A DNA stretch of 38,368 nt from Gordonia jacobaea (GTDB taxonomy: Bacteria; Actinomycetota; Actinomycetes; Mycobacteriales; Mycobacteriaceae): contig NZ_LDTZ01000028.1 in the NCBI RefSeq assembly GCF_001186365.1, positions 1 to 38,368 of the forward strand, given 5' to 3'. Position 1 is the stretch's first letter, and the number at the start of each line of letters is the position of its first letter. The notes under the pieces were generated by a model. The model did not search any database. It saw only the letters and a program-made list of their open reading frames with translations, and was not told where the DNA came from. Below are positions 7,975 through 15,900 of this stretch, in pieces. Both the position numbers and the translations under genes were made by a program.

Positions 7975-8883
7975 TCATGCAGGTGCAGCTGGGTCGGTGC
8001 GAAGCAGTTCGACCACCCGGGACCATCCATCGGCGCCGTATCCCTCCTCGACCGCCCGCGTGGCGAGGTCATGCATCAGACGTGGCAGCCGGGCATCGAG
8101 TCCCGCCTCGACGCTGGAGTCGACGATATGCCTCAGGGCCGCCGCCTCCATGGCGATGTTTTCCTCGGTTCCTGGATACTCTCCGGCGTCGACGTCGGCC
8201 GCAAGTCCCAGGAAGGTAGCGGGCAGGATGTCCAGCATTTCGATGGCCATCGGGACGAAGCTCGACGCGGTATGCCCGGCGGAGGTGACCAGCGCAGCCG
8301 CGTGCAGGAACGCGGTCATCCCGCTGAAGAAGATCTCCAGCATGCCGGTGTCGAGTATGGACGCCGTTGCGGGGTCGTCCCCGACGAACGTCGATCGCGG
8401 TGCGACTACCTCCAGTTCGCTCCGATACCGTTCGAGGAGGTCGCGGCGTCCGCTGTAGAGGATGAGGGCTTCCGGCGTCCCGATCACTGGGGTGGGCACC
8501 AGGATCGCGCCGATCAGGACGTCGATGCCGCGCTCATCTGCCCATCGTTGGGTCGTGCGCGCCTCATGCGGTGTCGACGAGGCGAGGACCACGACGACTC
8601 TCCCGCCGAACACCTCGCCGGGCAGTGAGCCGAGCACCTCGCGGGTCGCTTCATGGTCTCGCAAGCATGTGATGACGAGGCGGGCGCTGCTCACGGCCGA
8701 CGCCAGATCGTCGGCCACGGTTGCACCGGCTTCAGCCATTCGCTCCGACGCCGACCGGGTGCGATTCCACACCGTTGTCGGCACATCAGCGGTGAGAAAT
8801 GCTTGTGCGAGTGCAGATCCCATCGGTCCGAGACCGATCATCGTCACCCCGGCGCTGCGGTGTGCTGCTTCGTTCTGTGTCAT
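7975..8883 (-). CDS. Imine reductase-like NADPH dehydrogenase
   Basis: 302 aa of the 6-phosphogluconate/beta-hydroxyacid dehydrogenase superfamily. The N-terminal MIGLGPMGSALAQAF Rossmann motif and TTVWNRTRSASER match the NADPH-binding pattern of actinobacterial imine reductases. The helical C-terminal dimerisation domain contains ILDTGMLEIFFSGMTAFLHAAALVTSAG with Asp178 where the family usually has its Asp/Tyr proton-donor position. The substrate is unknown; beta-hydroxyacid dehydrogenase activity is possible. It is divergent from an HxlR regulator, a pairing frequent for such reductases. No clear Shine-Dalgarno precedes ATG 8883. Confidence 0.85.
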   Translation of the reverse strand: MTQNEAAHRSAGVTMIGLGPMGSALAQAFLTADVPTTVWNRTRSASERMAEAGATVADDLASAVSSARLVITCLRDHEATREVLGSLPGEVFGGRVVVVLASSTPHEARTTQRWADERGIDVLIGAILVPTPVIGTPEALILYSGRRDLLERYRSELEVVAPRSTFVGDDPATASILDTGMLEIFFSGMTAFLHAAALVTSAGHTASSFVPMAIEMLDILPATFLGLAADVDAGEYPGTEENIAMEAAALRHIVDSSVEAGLDARLPRLMHDLATRAVEEGYGADGWSRVVELLRTDPAAPA

Positions 8884-8916
8884 AGGTCTATCGTCGACAG
8901 AACAGTTGACGGCGAC

Positions 8917-8943
8917 AAGTACCCACTATTTTGTGGCGTACTT
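8917..8943. promoter_or_regulatory. Candidate HxlR operator between reductase and regulator
   Basis: AAGTAC (8917-8922) and GTACTT (8938-8943) are a perfect 6-bp inverted pair with centres 21 bp apart, a layout plausible for a dimeric HxlR winged-helix protein. A TTGACG box (8906-8911) lies immediately upstream for the plus-strand regulator gene, and the site is just outside the reductase start codon on the other strand. Position and symmetry are seen; binding is inferred. Confidence 0.4.
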
Positions 8944-8991
8944 ACCTGGAGGTGGGTGTGGAGTGCACCTGCCCGACGAAAGGTGCATCCC

Positions 8992-9318
8992 ATGGCGGGC
9001 TTTCTCTGCGGACTCGACGCCGCCGTCGCGGTGGTAGGCGGCAAGTGGAAACCGTTGATCCTGTGGGCGCTGAGCGTGCAGCCGCGACGCACCGGCGAAC
9101 TGCGCCGTGAGCTCGACGGTGTGTCGGAAAAGGTTCTCACCCAACAACTCCGCGAACTCGAACGCGACGGCATCGTCCATCGTGAGGTCTACAAAGAGGT
9201 TCCGCCGCGCGTGATCTACAGCCTGACGCGCAAGGGTGTGGCGCTTGACAAGGCACTCGCACCCCTGGGCGACTGGGGTGAGGAGCACCTGGCCGACATC
9301 ATCGCAGTCCGGCAATGA
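8992..9318 (+). CDS. HxlR-family transcriptional regulator
   Basis: 108 aa. LDAAVAVVGGKWKPLILWALSVQPRRTGELRRELDGVSEKVLTQQLRELERDGIVHREVYKEVPPRVIYSLTRKG is a textbook HxlR winged helix. The ATG at 8992 follows GAAAGG; the open frame extends far upstream, antisense to the reductase gene, but the domain begins right after this ATG. The family-typical N-terminal Cys is present in FLCGLD, so redox or electrophile sensing is possible. It probably controls the divergent reductase and itself. Confidence 0.88.
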   Translation: MAGFLCGLDAAVAVVGGKWKPLILWALSVQPRRTGELRRELDGVSEKVLTQQLRELERDGIVHREVYKEVPPRVIYSLTRKGVALDKALAPLGDWGEEHLADIIAVRQ

Positions 9319-9390
9319 CGACTCGCACAGGATTCACCACCCGTGACCTCGCGTCGGCCGATCGCGCACTTCTGCGAGAGTCGGTTTGTG

Positions 9391-9891
9391 TCAAGGGATC
9401 TCGATGGTTTGAGCGCGGTGGATCTCGTCGACGGCCCGCACCAGGTACGGCACGTGATCAACCGCGGCATCCGTCGCCATCTCCGCGGCGACCAGCATGG
9501 CCGCACCGATGATGGCGGCGAGCGGAATGGCTGCTGCGGCAGCGTCGTCACCACGACGTTCGGAAACACCCAAGGCGCCGATGAGCACCGCTACCACGGA
9601 GTCTGGTGGGACCGATACATCCCACTGTGCTGCAGTGTCGACGGTACGGGTGAGGACATCGGACACGTCGTCGCCGCTCACACCGTCCTGGAAGGACGTC
9701 TCGAGTAGCTCACGGATTACATAGGCGTGCACGGCGCGGGCCGCATCACCGTGCTTCTCGAGTTGCGCGACAGCGTCGTCGAAATGCTCCCGGTCGTGGC
9801 TGCGCACTGCGCTGATACCCTGGTCGCTCGCTGTGGCGATCTCGTGGGCCATCGGCGACCATTGAGCGGGGAATCTCTGGTTTCGAGCCAC
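9391..9891 (-). CDS. Unknown conserved protein, copy 1 of a duplicated family
   Basis: 166 aa, GTG start at 9891 with AGGAGA nearby. I do not recognise the family. It shares roughly 60% identity by eye with the protein at 21926-22429, including SPMAxEIATAxDxGI, FDDAVAQLEKxGDAAR, RELLETSxQDGxSGDDVSDVLTR, ALGV and an identical C-terminus QTIEIP. One hydrophobic stretch (about residues 118-140) could be a buried helix or a membrane segment; there is no signal peptide. DNA similarity also covers the ribosome-binding region and about 20 bp past the stop. It abuts an amidohydrolase remnant on its 5' side, suggesting this copy was inserted or rearranged into place. Confidence 0.75.
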   Translation of the reverse strand: MARNQRFPAQWSPMAHEIATASDQGISAVRSHDREHFDDAVAQLEKHGDAARAVHAYVIRELLETSFQDGVSGDDVSDVLTRTVDTAAQWDVSVPPDSVVAVLIGALGVSERRGDDAAAAAIPLAAIIGAAMLVAAEMATDAAVDHVPYLVRAVDEIHRAQTIEIP

Positions 9892-9902
9892 TGCGAGGTC
9901 TC

Positions 9903-10118
9903 CTGTCTCGTCTGCTGGCGTTCGCGCAGCACGGACACATCACCTACGGCTCAGACTGGCCATTCGCACCCGCTGTCGCTGGCGCCTACTTCGCCGCGAA
10001 CCTCGAGGACTACCCAGACCTCGACGCCGCGCAGTGCGACGCGATCGAGTGGGCCAACGCGGCACAGATGTTCCCGTGGCGGCCGTTCGTCGCGTATTCA
10101 GACTCGGTGGTCACCTGA
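9903..10118 (+). pseudogene. C-terminal remnant of an amidohydrolase
   Basis: The frame ending in TGA at 10116-10118 reads LLAFAQHGHITYGSDWPFAPAVAG, then AYFAANLEDYPDLDAAQCD, AIEWANAAQMFPW. GSDWPFAP is the metal-Asp motif near the C-terminus of ACMSD-type amidohydrolases, and NAAQMFPW is the usual ending. Only the last 70 or so residues exist; there is no start, HxH motif or barrel core. The missing section would lie where the unknown gene copy 1 now sits. It may be a relic of a paralogue of the amidohydrolase at the left window edge, whose own C-terminus is outside the window. Confidence 0.75.
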
Positions 10119-10135
10119 ACCGACTCGACCGATTC

Positions 10136-10588
10136 TCAGCGAAACGCGGCGACGCCCATCCCGATTGCGCCGAGCACTGAGAGCCAGGTGCGCACGGCGT
10201 TCCACGTCCCCCAGGTCTTGGCGAACGTGGACCAGTCCACCGTTCCAGCGGCAAGCCGTTGGTTGAGGGGCACGTTGATCGCCACCGTCGTCACGAACGC
10301 TACGACGATGAGCACCGCACCGATCACCCCGGCAAGTCCGCGAACGTCACGAGGACCGAATGCAACGATCCCGACCACGACGGCCACCGCCAGCACCGGC
10401 GCGAGGAAGAAGACCGCGAGGAATGGTGGACGCTCGACAGCGGAGTTCATCCTGCGCATCGCGTCAGCGCCGTCGACTCCGCTCAGGGCCGCAATCACCG
10501 TGGCGTAGGCGAAGTAGAAACCCGCGAGTACCGCGCTGCAGAGCACGGCCGACCCGATCAGCAATTTCATTGTCATGGTTACAAGCAT
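10136..10588 (-). CDS. DUF1772 (anthrone oxygenase-like) membrane protein
   Basis: 150 aa with four hydrophobic segments (about residues 8-35, 55-77, 84-104 and 133-150). The conserved INVPLNQRLAAG and WGTWNAVRTWLS stretch marks DUF1772, a small membrane family that includes fungal anthrone oxygenases; bacterial members have no settled role. Start ATG at 10588 follows AAAGAG; ATGs at 10576 and 10570 are alternatives. It is divergent from an AraC regulator 69 bp away, which likely controls it. Confidence 0.82.
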   Translation of the reverse strand: MLVTMTMKLLIGSAVLCSAVLAGFYFAYATVIAALSGVDGADAMRRMNSAVERPPFLAVFFLAPVLAVAVVVGIVAFGPRDVRGLAGVIGAVLIVVAFVTTVAINVPLNQRLAAGTVDWSTFAKTWGTWNAVRTWLSVLGAIGMGVAAFR

Positions 10589-10657
10589 CGGTCGACTCTT
10601 TGGCGTTATCCATGCCGAAATGGCTGATATTCATACGCGAACGTCTAATCTGAGGTC

Positions 10658-11578
10658 GTGGACCCTCTGTTCAGGATGTTGTCGGGGCTTCGGGCACAGG
10701 GCCTGTTCTCACTGCGGCTGTCCATGAGCGCACCGTGGTCGGTCGACATCGACGACGGCGCTCCACTCACCGTGATCGCTGTCGACCGCGGGTCGGCGTG
10801 GCTCGTCCGACCGGAAGAGGAAGCGCTTCTGACCGCGGGGCAGGTCGCGTTGGTTGCGCACGGGCCGCGCTACGTGGTCGCCGACGAACCCGACCGCGCC
10901 CCGACCGTTCGAATTGTGGAGGGCGGCAAGTGCATTGCGCTCCACGAGTCAATGCAGTCTGCGGTACACCGAGGTCTGCTGACGTGGGGCAATCACAGCG
11001 ACGGAGCCGACCAACTCCTCGTCGGAACCTATGCGTCGGCATCCCAGGTCGGACGACACCTCACCGAGCAGTTGCCCGACTTCACGGTGCTACCGCCGGG
11101 CAGCGTCGACGAAACGACACGCGCTCTGTTGCGTCAGGAACTCGCCGACGCGAAACCGGGACACAGCTTCGTCATCGACCGCCTGCTCGACGTTGTGGTG
11201 GCCTCCGCCATTCGCGCTGCGGGACCCTTGGCTGGACCGGGGTGGTTGTCCGGCACACTCGATCCGACGGTTGCCGGCGCACTCGATCTCATCCATGAGT
11301 CGCCCGAGAAGCCTTGGACCGTAACAGCACTCGCCGCTGCGCTACACGTTTCCAGATCCGGCTTGGCGGCCAAGTTTCGTGACAGCGTGGGGGAGACGCC
11401 CGCGAGATACCTCACGCGCTGGCGGATGACCCTGGCTGCCGACGCACTCGTCGGATCCGACGACGGCCTCGAGACGATTGCCCGGCGGATCGGCTACGGG
11501 TCAGCGTTCTCGTTCAGCAACGCGTTCAAGACGATGCACGGGACGAGCCCGTCGCACTACCGCCGCGAGCGTCGATGA
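10658..11578 (+). CDS. AraC-family regulator with cupin sensor domain
   Basis: 306 aa, GTG start. Residues about 1-195 form the AraC-type cupin sensor domain common in Actinobacteria (MDPLFRMLSGLRAQG, then FSLRLSMSAPW). Residues about 205-305 hold the two helix-turn-helix motifs (WTVTALAAALHVSRSGLAAKFRDSVGETPARYLTRWRM and LETIARRIGYGSAFSFSNAFKTMHGTSPSHYR). The divergent DUF1772 gene is the likely target. The ligand is unknown. Confidence 0.9.
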   Translation: MDPLFRMLSGLRAQGLFSLRLSMSAPWSVDIDDGAPLTVIAVDRGSAWLVRPEEEALLTAGQVALVAHGPRYVVADEPDRAPTVRIVEGGKCIALHESMQSAVHRGLLTWGNHSDGADQLLVGTYASASQVGRHLTEQLPDFTVLPPGSVDETTRALLRQELADAKPGHSFVIDRLLDVVVASAIRAAGPLAGPGWLSGTLDPTVAGALDLIHESPEKPWTVTALAAALHVSRSGLAAKFRDSVGETPARYLTRWRMTLAADALVGSDDGLETIARRIGYGSAFSFSNAFKTMHGTSPSHYRRERR

Positions 11579-11653
11579 GGGTGGCGAGAAGATCTGTGCC
11601 GCTTCGAAAGTGGTGACGCGTCGTCGTGAGTCACGCGCGGGCGGCCCTCGAGA

Positions 11654-11720
11654 CCGCACCTCATCTGTGACGGTTTACCTTCTGCACTGCCGAAGGTGCC
11701 GAGCGACAGATGAGGTGCGG
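11654..11720. repeat. Nested inverted repeat with 15-bp perfect arms
   Basis: CCGCACCTCATCTGT (11654-11668) is perfectly complementary to ACAGATGAGGTGCGG (11706-11720). Within the 37-bp loop a second pair, ACCTTC (11677-11682) and GAAGGT (11692-11697), is nested, so the segment can fold into a two-tier hairpin. It lies about 75 bp after the AraC stop codon. It could be a terminator, a structured RNA or a small palindromic mobile relic; no T-tract follows. Confidence 0.7.
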
Positions 11721-11776
11721 ATTCGCTCATCGCGCACCAGGGTTGGCGTACGGCGGTGGCCCGGCGCCGCCGCGGC

Positions 11777-11920
11777 TTACGGCACGGCGGCAAAACGCCC
11801 AGCCAGGAACGGCGTCGAATCAACGAGTGAGGCCTGCATTGTGCTGTCATGAGTGGTGGGGTATCCGTGGAAGTTCACCGTGGCGCCCGACGCTCTCATG
11901 TCTTTCACCAGCGACGCGGG
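11777..11920 (-). pseudogene. Possible C-terminal remnant of a lipase-like hydrolase
   Basis: The minus-strand frame ending in TAA at 11779-11777 reads LVKDMRASGATVNFHGYPTTHD, then STMQASLVDSTPFLAGRFAAVP. The pattern (LVxxMRxxGAxVxFxxYPxxxH, then FLAxRFA) resembles the end of LIP-type secretory lipases, with the catalytic His in YPTTHD; the intact lipase at 29023 ends in the same arrangement. No nucleophile elbow is found upstream. The match is short, so this is a tentative call. Confidence 0.35.
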
Positions 11921-12071
11921 TCCACGACTGTGCTTGCCCTGACACCGTTGATCGGTCAACGGTAACTCCGGCACAGTCCGTGTGCCCGTGCGACATGATC
12001 GGGTGAACACGCACGAGCCGAGCACCCGTCACGCTCCGCCGGCCGCGCCACCACTCTGCTTGCGGCGTCGA

Positions 12072-12925
12072 TCAGATGGCGGCTGAGGCGATGACGTCCG
12101 CCGCTGTCGCGGCAGCGTTCGTCGCGGCCAGCTGTTGGTAGACAAGGAAACTCACTGGAAAGCCGGGAAGGTGATTCGGGTCGCCAGGACCATCGGAGAC
12201 CCCGCGTAGGCCGACGAAAGGTATGGCGTGCGCCGCCGCAACCCCGGACACGGCAGCCGTCTCCATGTCGGAGGTGAGATAGCCCGAACCCGAATCGACG
12301 TCGGCGAACAGGGTTGCGAGTACACGGGGATCGGTACGGGCAAGCGTGTCGACGTCGCGACGAGTGTCCTCACGGTCTGCGAACGAGCATGGCCTGCAAC
12401 CGGTCACGGAGCCACTACCGGGTACACACGGAAACGTGAATCCTTGATATGGGTCACTGCTGAGCCCCTTACCGCCGACTACCACCCGCGGTTCTCGGTG
12501 CAGATCGATCGGCGGCACCCAGGGCAGCTTGCGTCCGCATGGAGCCAGCGGATTCATGCCGTCGGTGACGGGTTCAGGTGGGGGTGTGCGGCCCGCGCGG
12601 CAGCCAGCAGTGAGGGATCCGCGGGAAGTGCCCGTCCTGTGCGAGTGAGGTACCACGTTGCCGGAACCGCGACATCGCCGATGCCCGCCGGCGGTGAACC
12701 ACCTGCCGTGCCGGAGAACACGATCCGGGCGATCCGAAGGCCGTGCCGCGAGCAGGTGAGGTCTGCAAACGATGCGTTGGCGGCGTGGGTGGCATTGACG
12801 ATGCCGACCCCTGTCATCACTGCGACGATCGGCTTGCCCCGGATCTCCGTCCGGTAATAGGTGACTCCGTCATCGAGCGGACTCACCCTCAACGACGAGT
12901 AGTACTGTGTCACAGAGCCGTTCAC
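12072..12925 (-). pseudogene. Nucleoside phosphorylase/nucleosidase-like gene with a frameshift
   Basis: Two overlapping frames together encode one MTA/SAH nucleosidase-like (PNP/UDP superfamily) protein. The N-terminal part (GTG 12925 to TGA 12554) has PIVAVMTGVGIVNATHAANASF, IARIVFSGTAGG and GDVAVPATWY. The C-terminal part (another frame, ending at 12072) has EPRVVVGGKGLSSDPYQG, TSDMETAAVSGVAAAHAIPFVGLRGVSDG, including the catalytic region SDMETAA. Joining them needs a one-base step, most simply a missing C in the run of five at 12580-12584. The GTG overlaps the TGA of the giant upstream gene, and the usual signal peptide is absent. It could be a real pseudogene, a sequencing error or, less likely, programmed frameshifting. 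Confidence 0.75.
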
Positions 12926-15900
12926 ACAGCGACGGGTGCGGGCTCGACAATCGTTCCCTCGATGACGACCGTCGCAGTCGTCGCGGCACCCACGCCGTCG
13001 GTCACGGTGATCGTAAATGAGTCGTCCTGGATCAGCCCTGCCGCATCGCTAATATAGATCCATTTACCGGTCGCGCGGTCGATCACGACTGTGCCGTGCT
13101 CAGGTGCCGCGGCGACCGCGTAGGACAGGGTGTCGCTTTCGGCGTCGCGAGCCACGACGTCACCGGTGACCTGGCCCCGGTTGATGAACCCGATCCGCTG
13201 ATTGACCGCGTCCGTGTAAACCAGGCTGCCTGTCTGCGGGTCGACGACCATCTCCTGGGGAGCATCCGAGACGGAGACGGAACCGACCACATCGGGGGAG
13301 GTAGTATCGATGATCAGAATCCGATCACGGACCGCGACATAAAGGTACTTGCCGTCTGCGCTGAGTGCCTGCGCGCTCGGCGCGCCACCGACGGGGATGT
13401 GGTCGTCGCTGCCGTTCTCGAGATCGGTGACCCACACCCAGCCGTCGCCGTCGCGGGCGGTCAGGGTGTACGCGGTCGTGCCGTCAGGGCTGATAACCGG
13501 TGAAGTGGGTGAACGTCCGACGCCGACAGAAGTGATCGCACCTGACTCGGTGTCGACCATCAACAACCGGTCGGCAAGGTTATCGGTGACGTACAGAGTT
13601 TTCCCGTCTGAACTCAGAACCGGGTCCACCGGCCGGACGCCGAGGTCGAGGGTGCGCACCACCAGCATGGTCTCGGTGTCGACGACGGTCAGCGTCGCCG
13701 CCTCGGAGTCCGTCAGGTACAGACTGCGTCCGTCGGACGACAATGCCATTCCGTCGGGGTGCCCGCCGACATCGAACGTCGTGGGATTGGCGGCCGAGTC
13801 GTACACGGTGAGGGTTCCTGCCGAGGTAGAGGCTGTGTACACCCTCGACACAGAGGGGCCGATCGCGACGACATCTGGCGTGGTGTCGGCCGGAAACGGT
13901 GATTGCGACGCCGACAGCGTGGTGGCATCCGTCGCAGAGACCGCGCGCAGCGTTCCGTCCACCGGGTCGGCGACCAGGATCAAACCGCGAACCTCTCCAT
14001 TCCGACTGAAGGGCTGCGTCACCGCGATGTCCGACGGCGCGCCTTCCACCATAGAGCTAGATCGCGGGATCTCGCTGTCGCCCTGTGAGACATCGACGAC
14101 GTCCGGCGCCGTATTGACCGGATCATTCCAGGCCGTGACGACGGTCGACACACTCCCGCCGCGTCCGTCGGAGGTCACCACAGTGAAGGGATCGGGTTGG
14201 GATTCGGTGACACCCGAAAGTGCAAGCTGATGTCCATAGAGAGCCGAACGGTGATAGGTGAGGATGTAGGTGCCAGGCTGAGTCGTCGACGGTGTCACCA
14301 GCACCCAGCCGTGGTCGGGCGGGTCGGTGACCGTGACGGTCAACGCGTCGGCGTCGACATCGTTGGTCACCAGTGTCCAGTCCGACGTCCGCCCCGTCCC
14401 GCCCGGATCTCCCCTCAGGCTCACGGTTGGTGACGTGTTGCCGACGGTCACCGGAATCGTCTTCGACCCAGCGACGTCGACGTCACGCACTCCGGCGTGC
14501 GATCCCGTGTAGGTGAATTCGCCTGTCGCGGAGTTGATCGTCATGGTTCCCTGTGCGGGAAGGTAGTTCGCCTCGTAGGTGAGGGTGTCGCCGTCAGCGT
14601 CGCTGCCGACGACGCGACCGGTCTCGGTCACCGGCCCGACGACGATGATGTCTCCCGACATGTTCGACACATAGAGTTCCCGCCCATCCGGGCTCAGTGC
14701 GATATCGTTCGCGGGGCTATTACCCGTCGGGATCGTGGCCACCGTCCGGCCCGTGGTCACATCGGTCACGGTGACCGTCTTCGACCCGAGGATGTACAGG
14801 TACCGTCCATCGGGACTGACGTCGACGGCGATCGGATCGGCCGCCGGCACGGAGCCGATCCGGTTCAGGGTCGCCGCATCGACCTGCACCACCTTGTCCG
14901 CGCCGGCATCGGCGACGAAGAAGCTTGTGCCGTCCGGGTCGACGGCCACGCCTCGGGGATCGACGAAATCACCTGCCGCGCCGAGGACTTCGCCGGTAGC
15001 GGCGTTGACGGCAGCCACCGCCTTCCACTTACCAGACGTCACGACGTACAACGTCGAACCATCCGGGCTGACATCGATGTCCTCCATGTCGTCGAGTCCG
15101 ACCAGCAGATAGTTCGCCGGCGATTGACTATCCGTGCCTAACACCCATATGACAGGGGAGTCCTCGAGGACATAGAGCTTCTCGCCATCGGGACTGATCA
15201 CGAGACCCTTGTAGGGTTCGACGGCGTCCGGCGTGGTGAAGGAGTCTCGGACACTCCCGGCCGGCGTCATCTGGGTGATCTGCCCGTAGTTCGTGAAATA
15301 CAGTGTCGAGCCATCGGGGCTGACCGCCACCGCATTGACTCCTTGCTTGCTGCGGGTTACCGTGCGGGTGGACGTCGTCCGGGAGCCGAGTTCGTAGGTG
15401 CCGGTGGGAGCGTGGTTCACCGGGACGACAACCACGGGTGCGGTGACACTGACGACGATCGGGCGGCCGGCAGTCGACTGAGTCACGCCGAAGACAACGG
15501 TGTCCTGCAGCGGCTCGGTCGCACCCGATACGGCAAGGGCATGTGCGACAACCGGATCCGGAGTGTATGTCCACGTGCCGTCGGGATTGCGCGCCACACT
15601 CCCGTACTCGGGCTCGGTCAGCACGGTAACCGGCGCTTCTGAGTCGCCGAGCACCAGCGTGCTGCTTCCGTCCTCGGTGACAACGACCTCGGTCGGTGTG
15701 GCCACCGCCGGCGGATACACCGCGACCTGCACCGGCGTGGCGGCACCGTGTCCGTCAGAGACCTCGACGGTGAAAGCATCGAGGACGAGGTCGTCGGTTG
15801 TCGAGGTATAGGTCCACGACCCGGTTTTCCCGTCGATCATCACCGTGCCGTAGACGGGTTGCCCGGTAATCGCATAGGTGAGCGAGTCCCCGTCGTCGTC

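Larger units (their letters stand above)
11579..12071. other. 493-bp stretch without an intact gene
   Basis: Between the AraC gene and the frameshifted nucleosidase no open frame looks like a real intact gene. It holds a long inverted repeat (11654-11720) and a short hydrolase-like remnant on the minus strand (11777-11920). The remaining short frames are Arg/Pro/Ser-rich, typical of non-coding high-GC DNA. Confidence 0.6.

Noticed and set aside
8653..8991. Upstream extension of the HxlR reading frame
   Set aside because: It runs antisense to the reductase gene and through the intergenic operator; the domain starts at ATG 8992.
14497..15141. Plus-strand frames opposite the giant gene (214 and 118 codons and others)
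   Set aside because: All are antisense shadows of a repeat-rich high-GC gene with no domain similarity.
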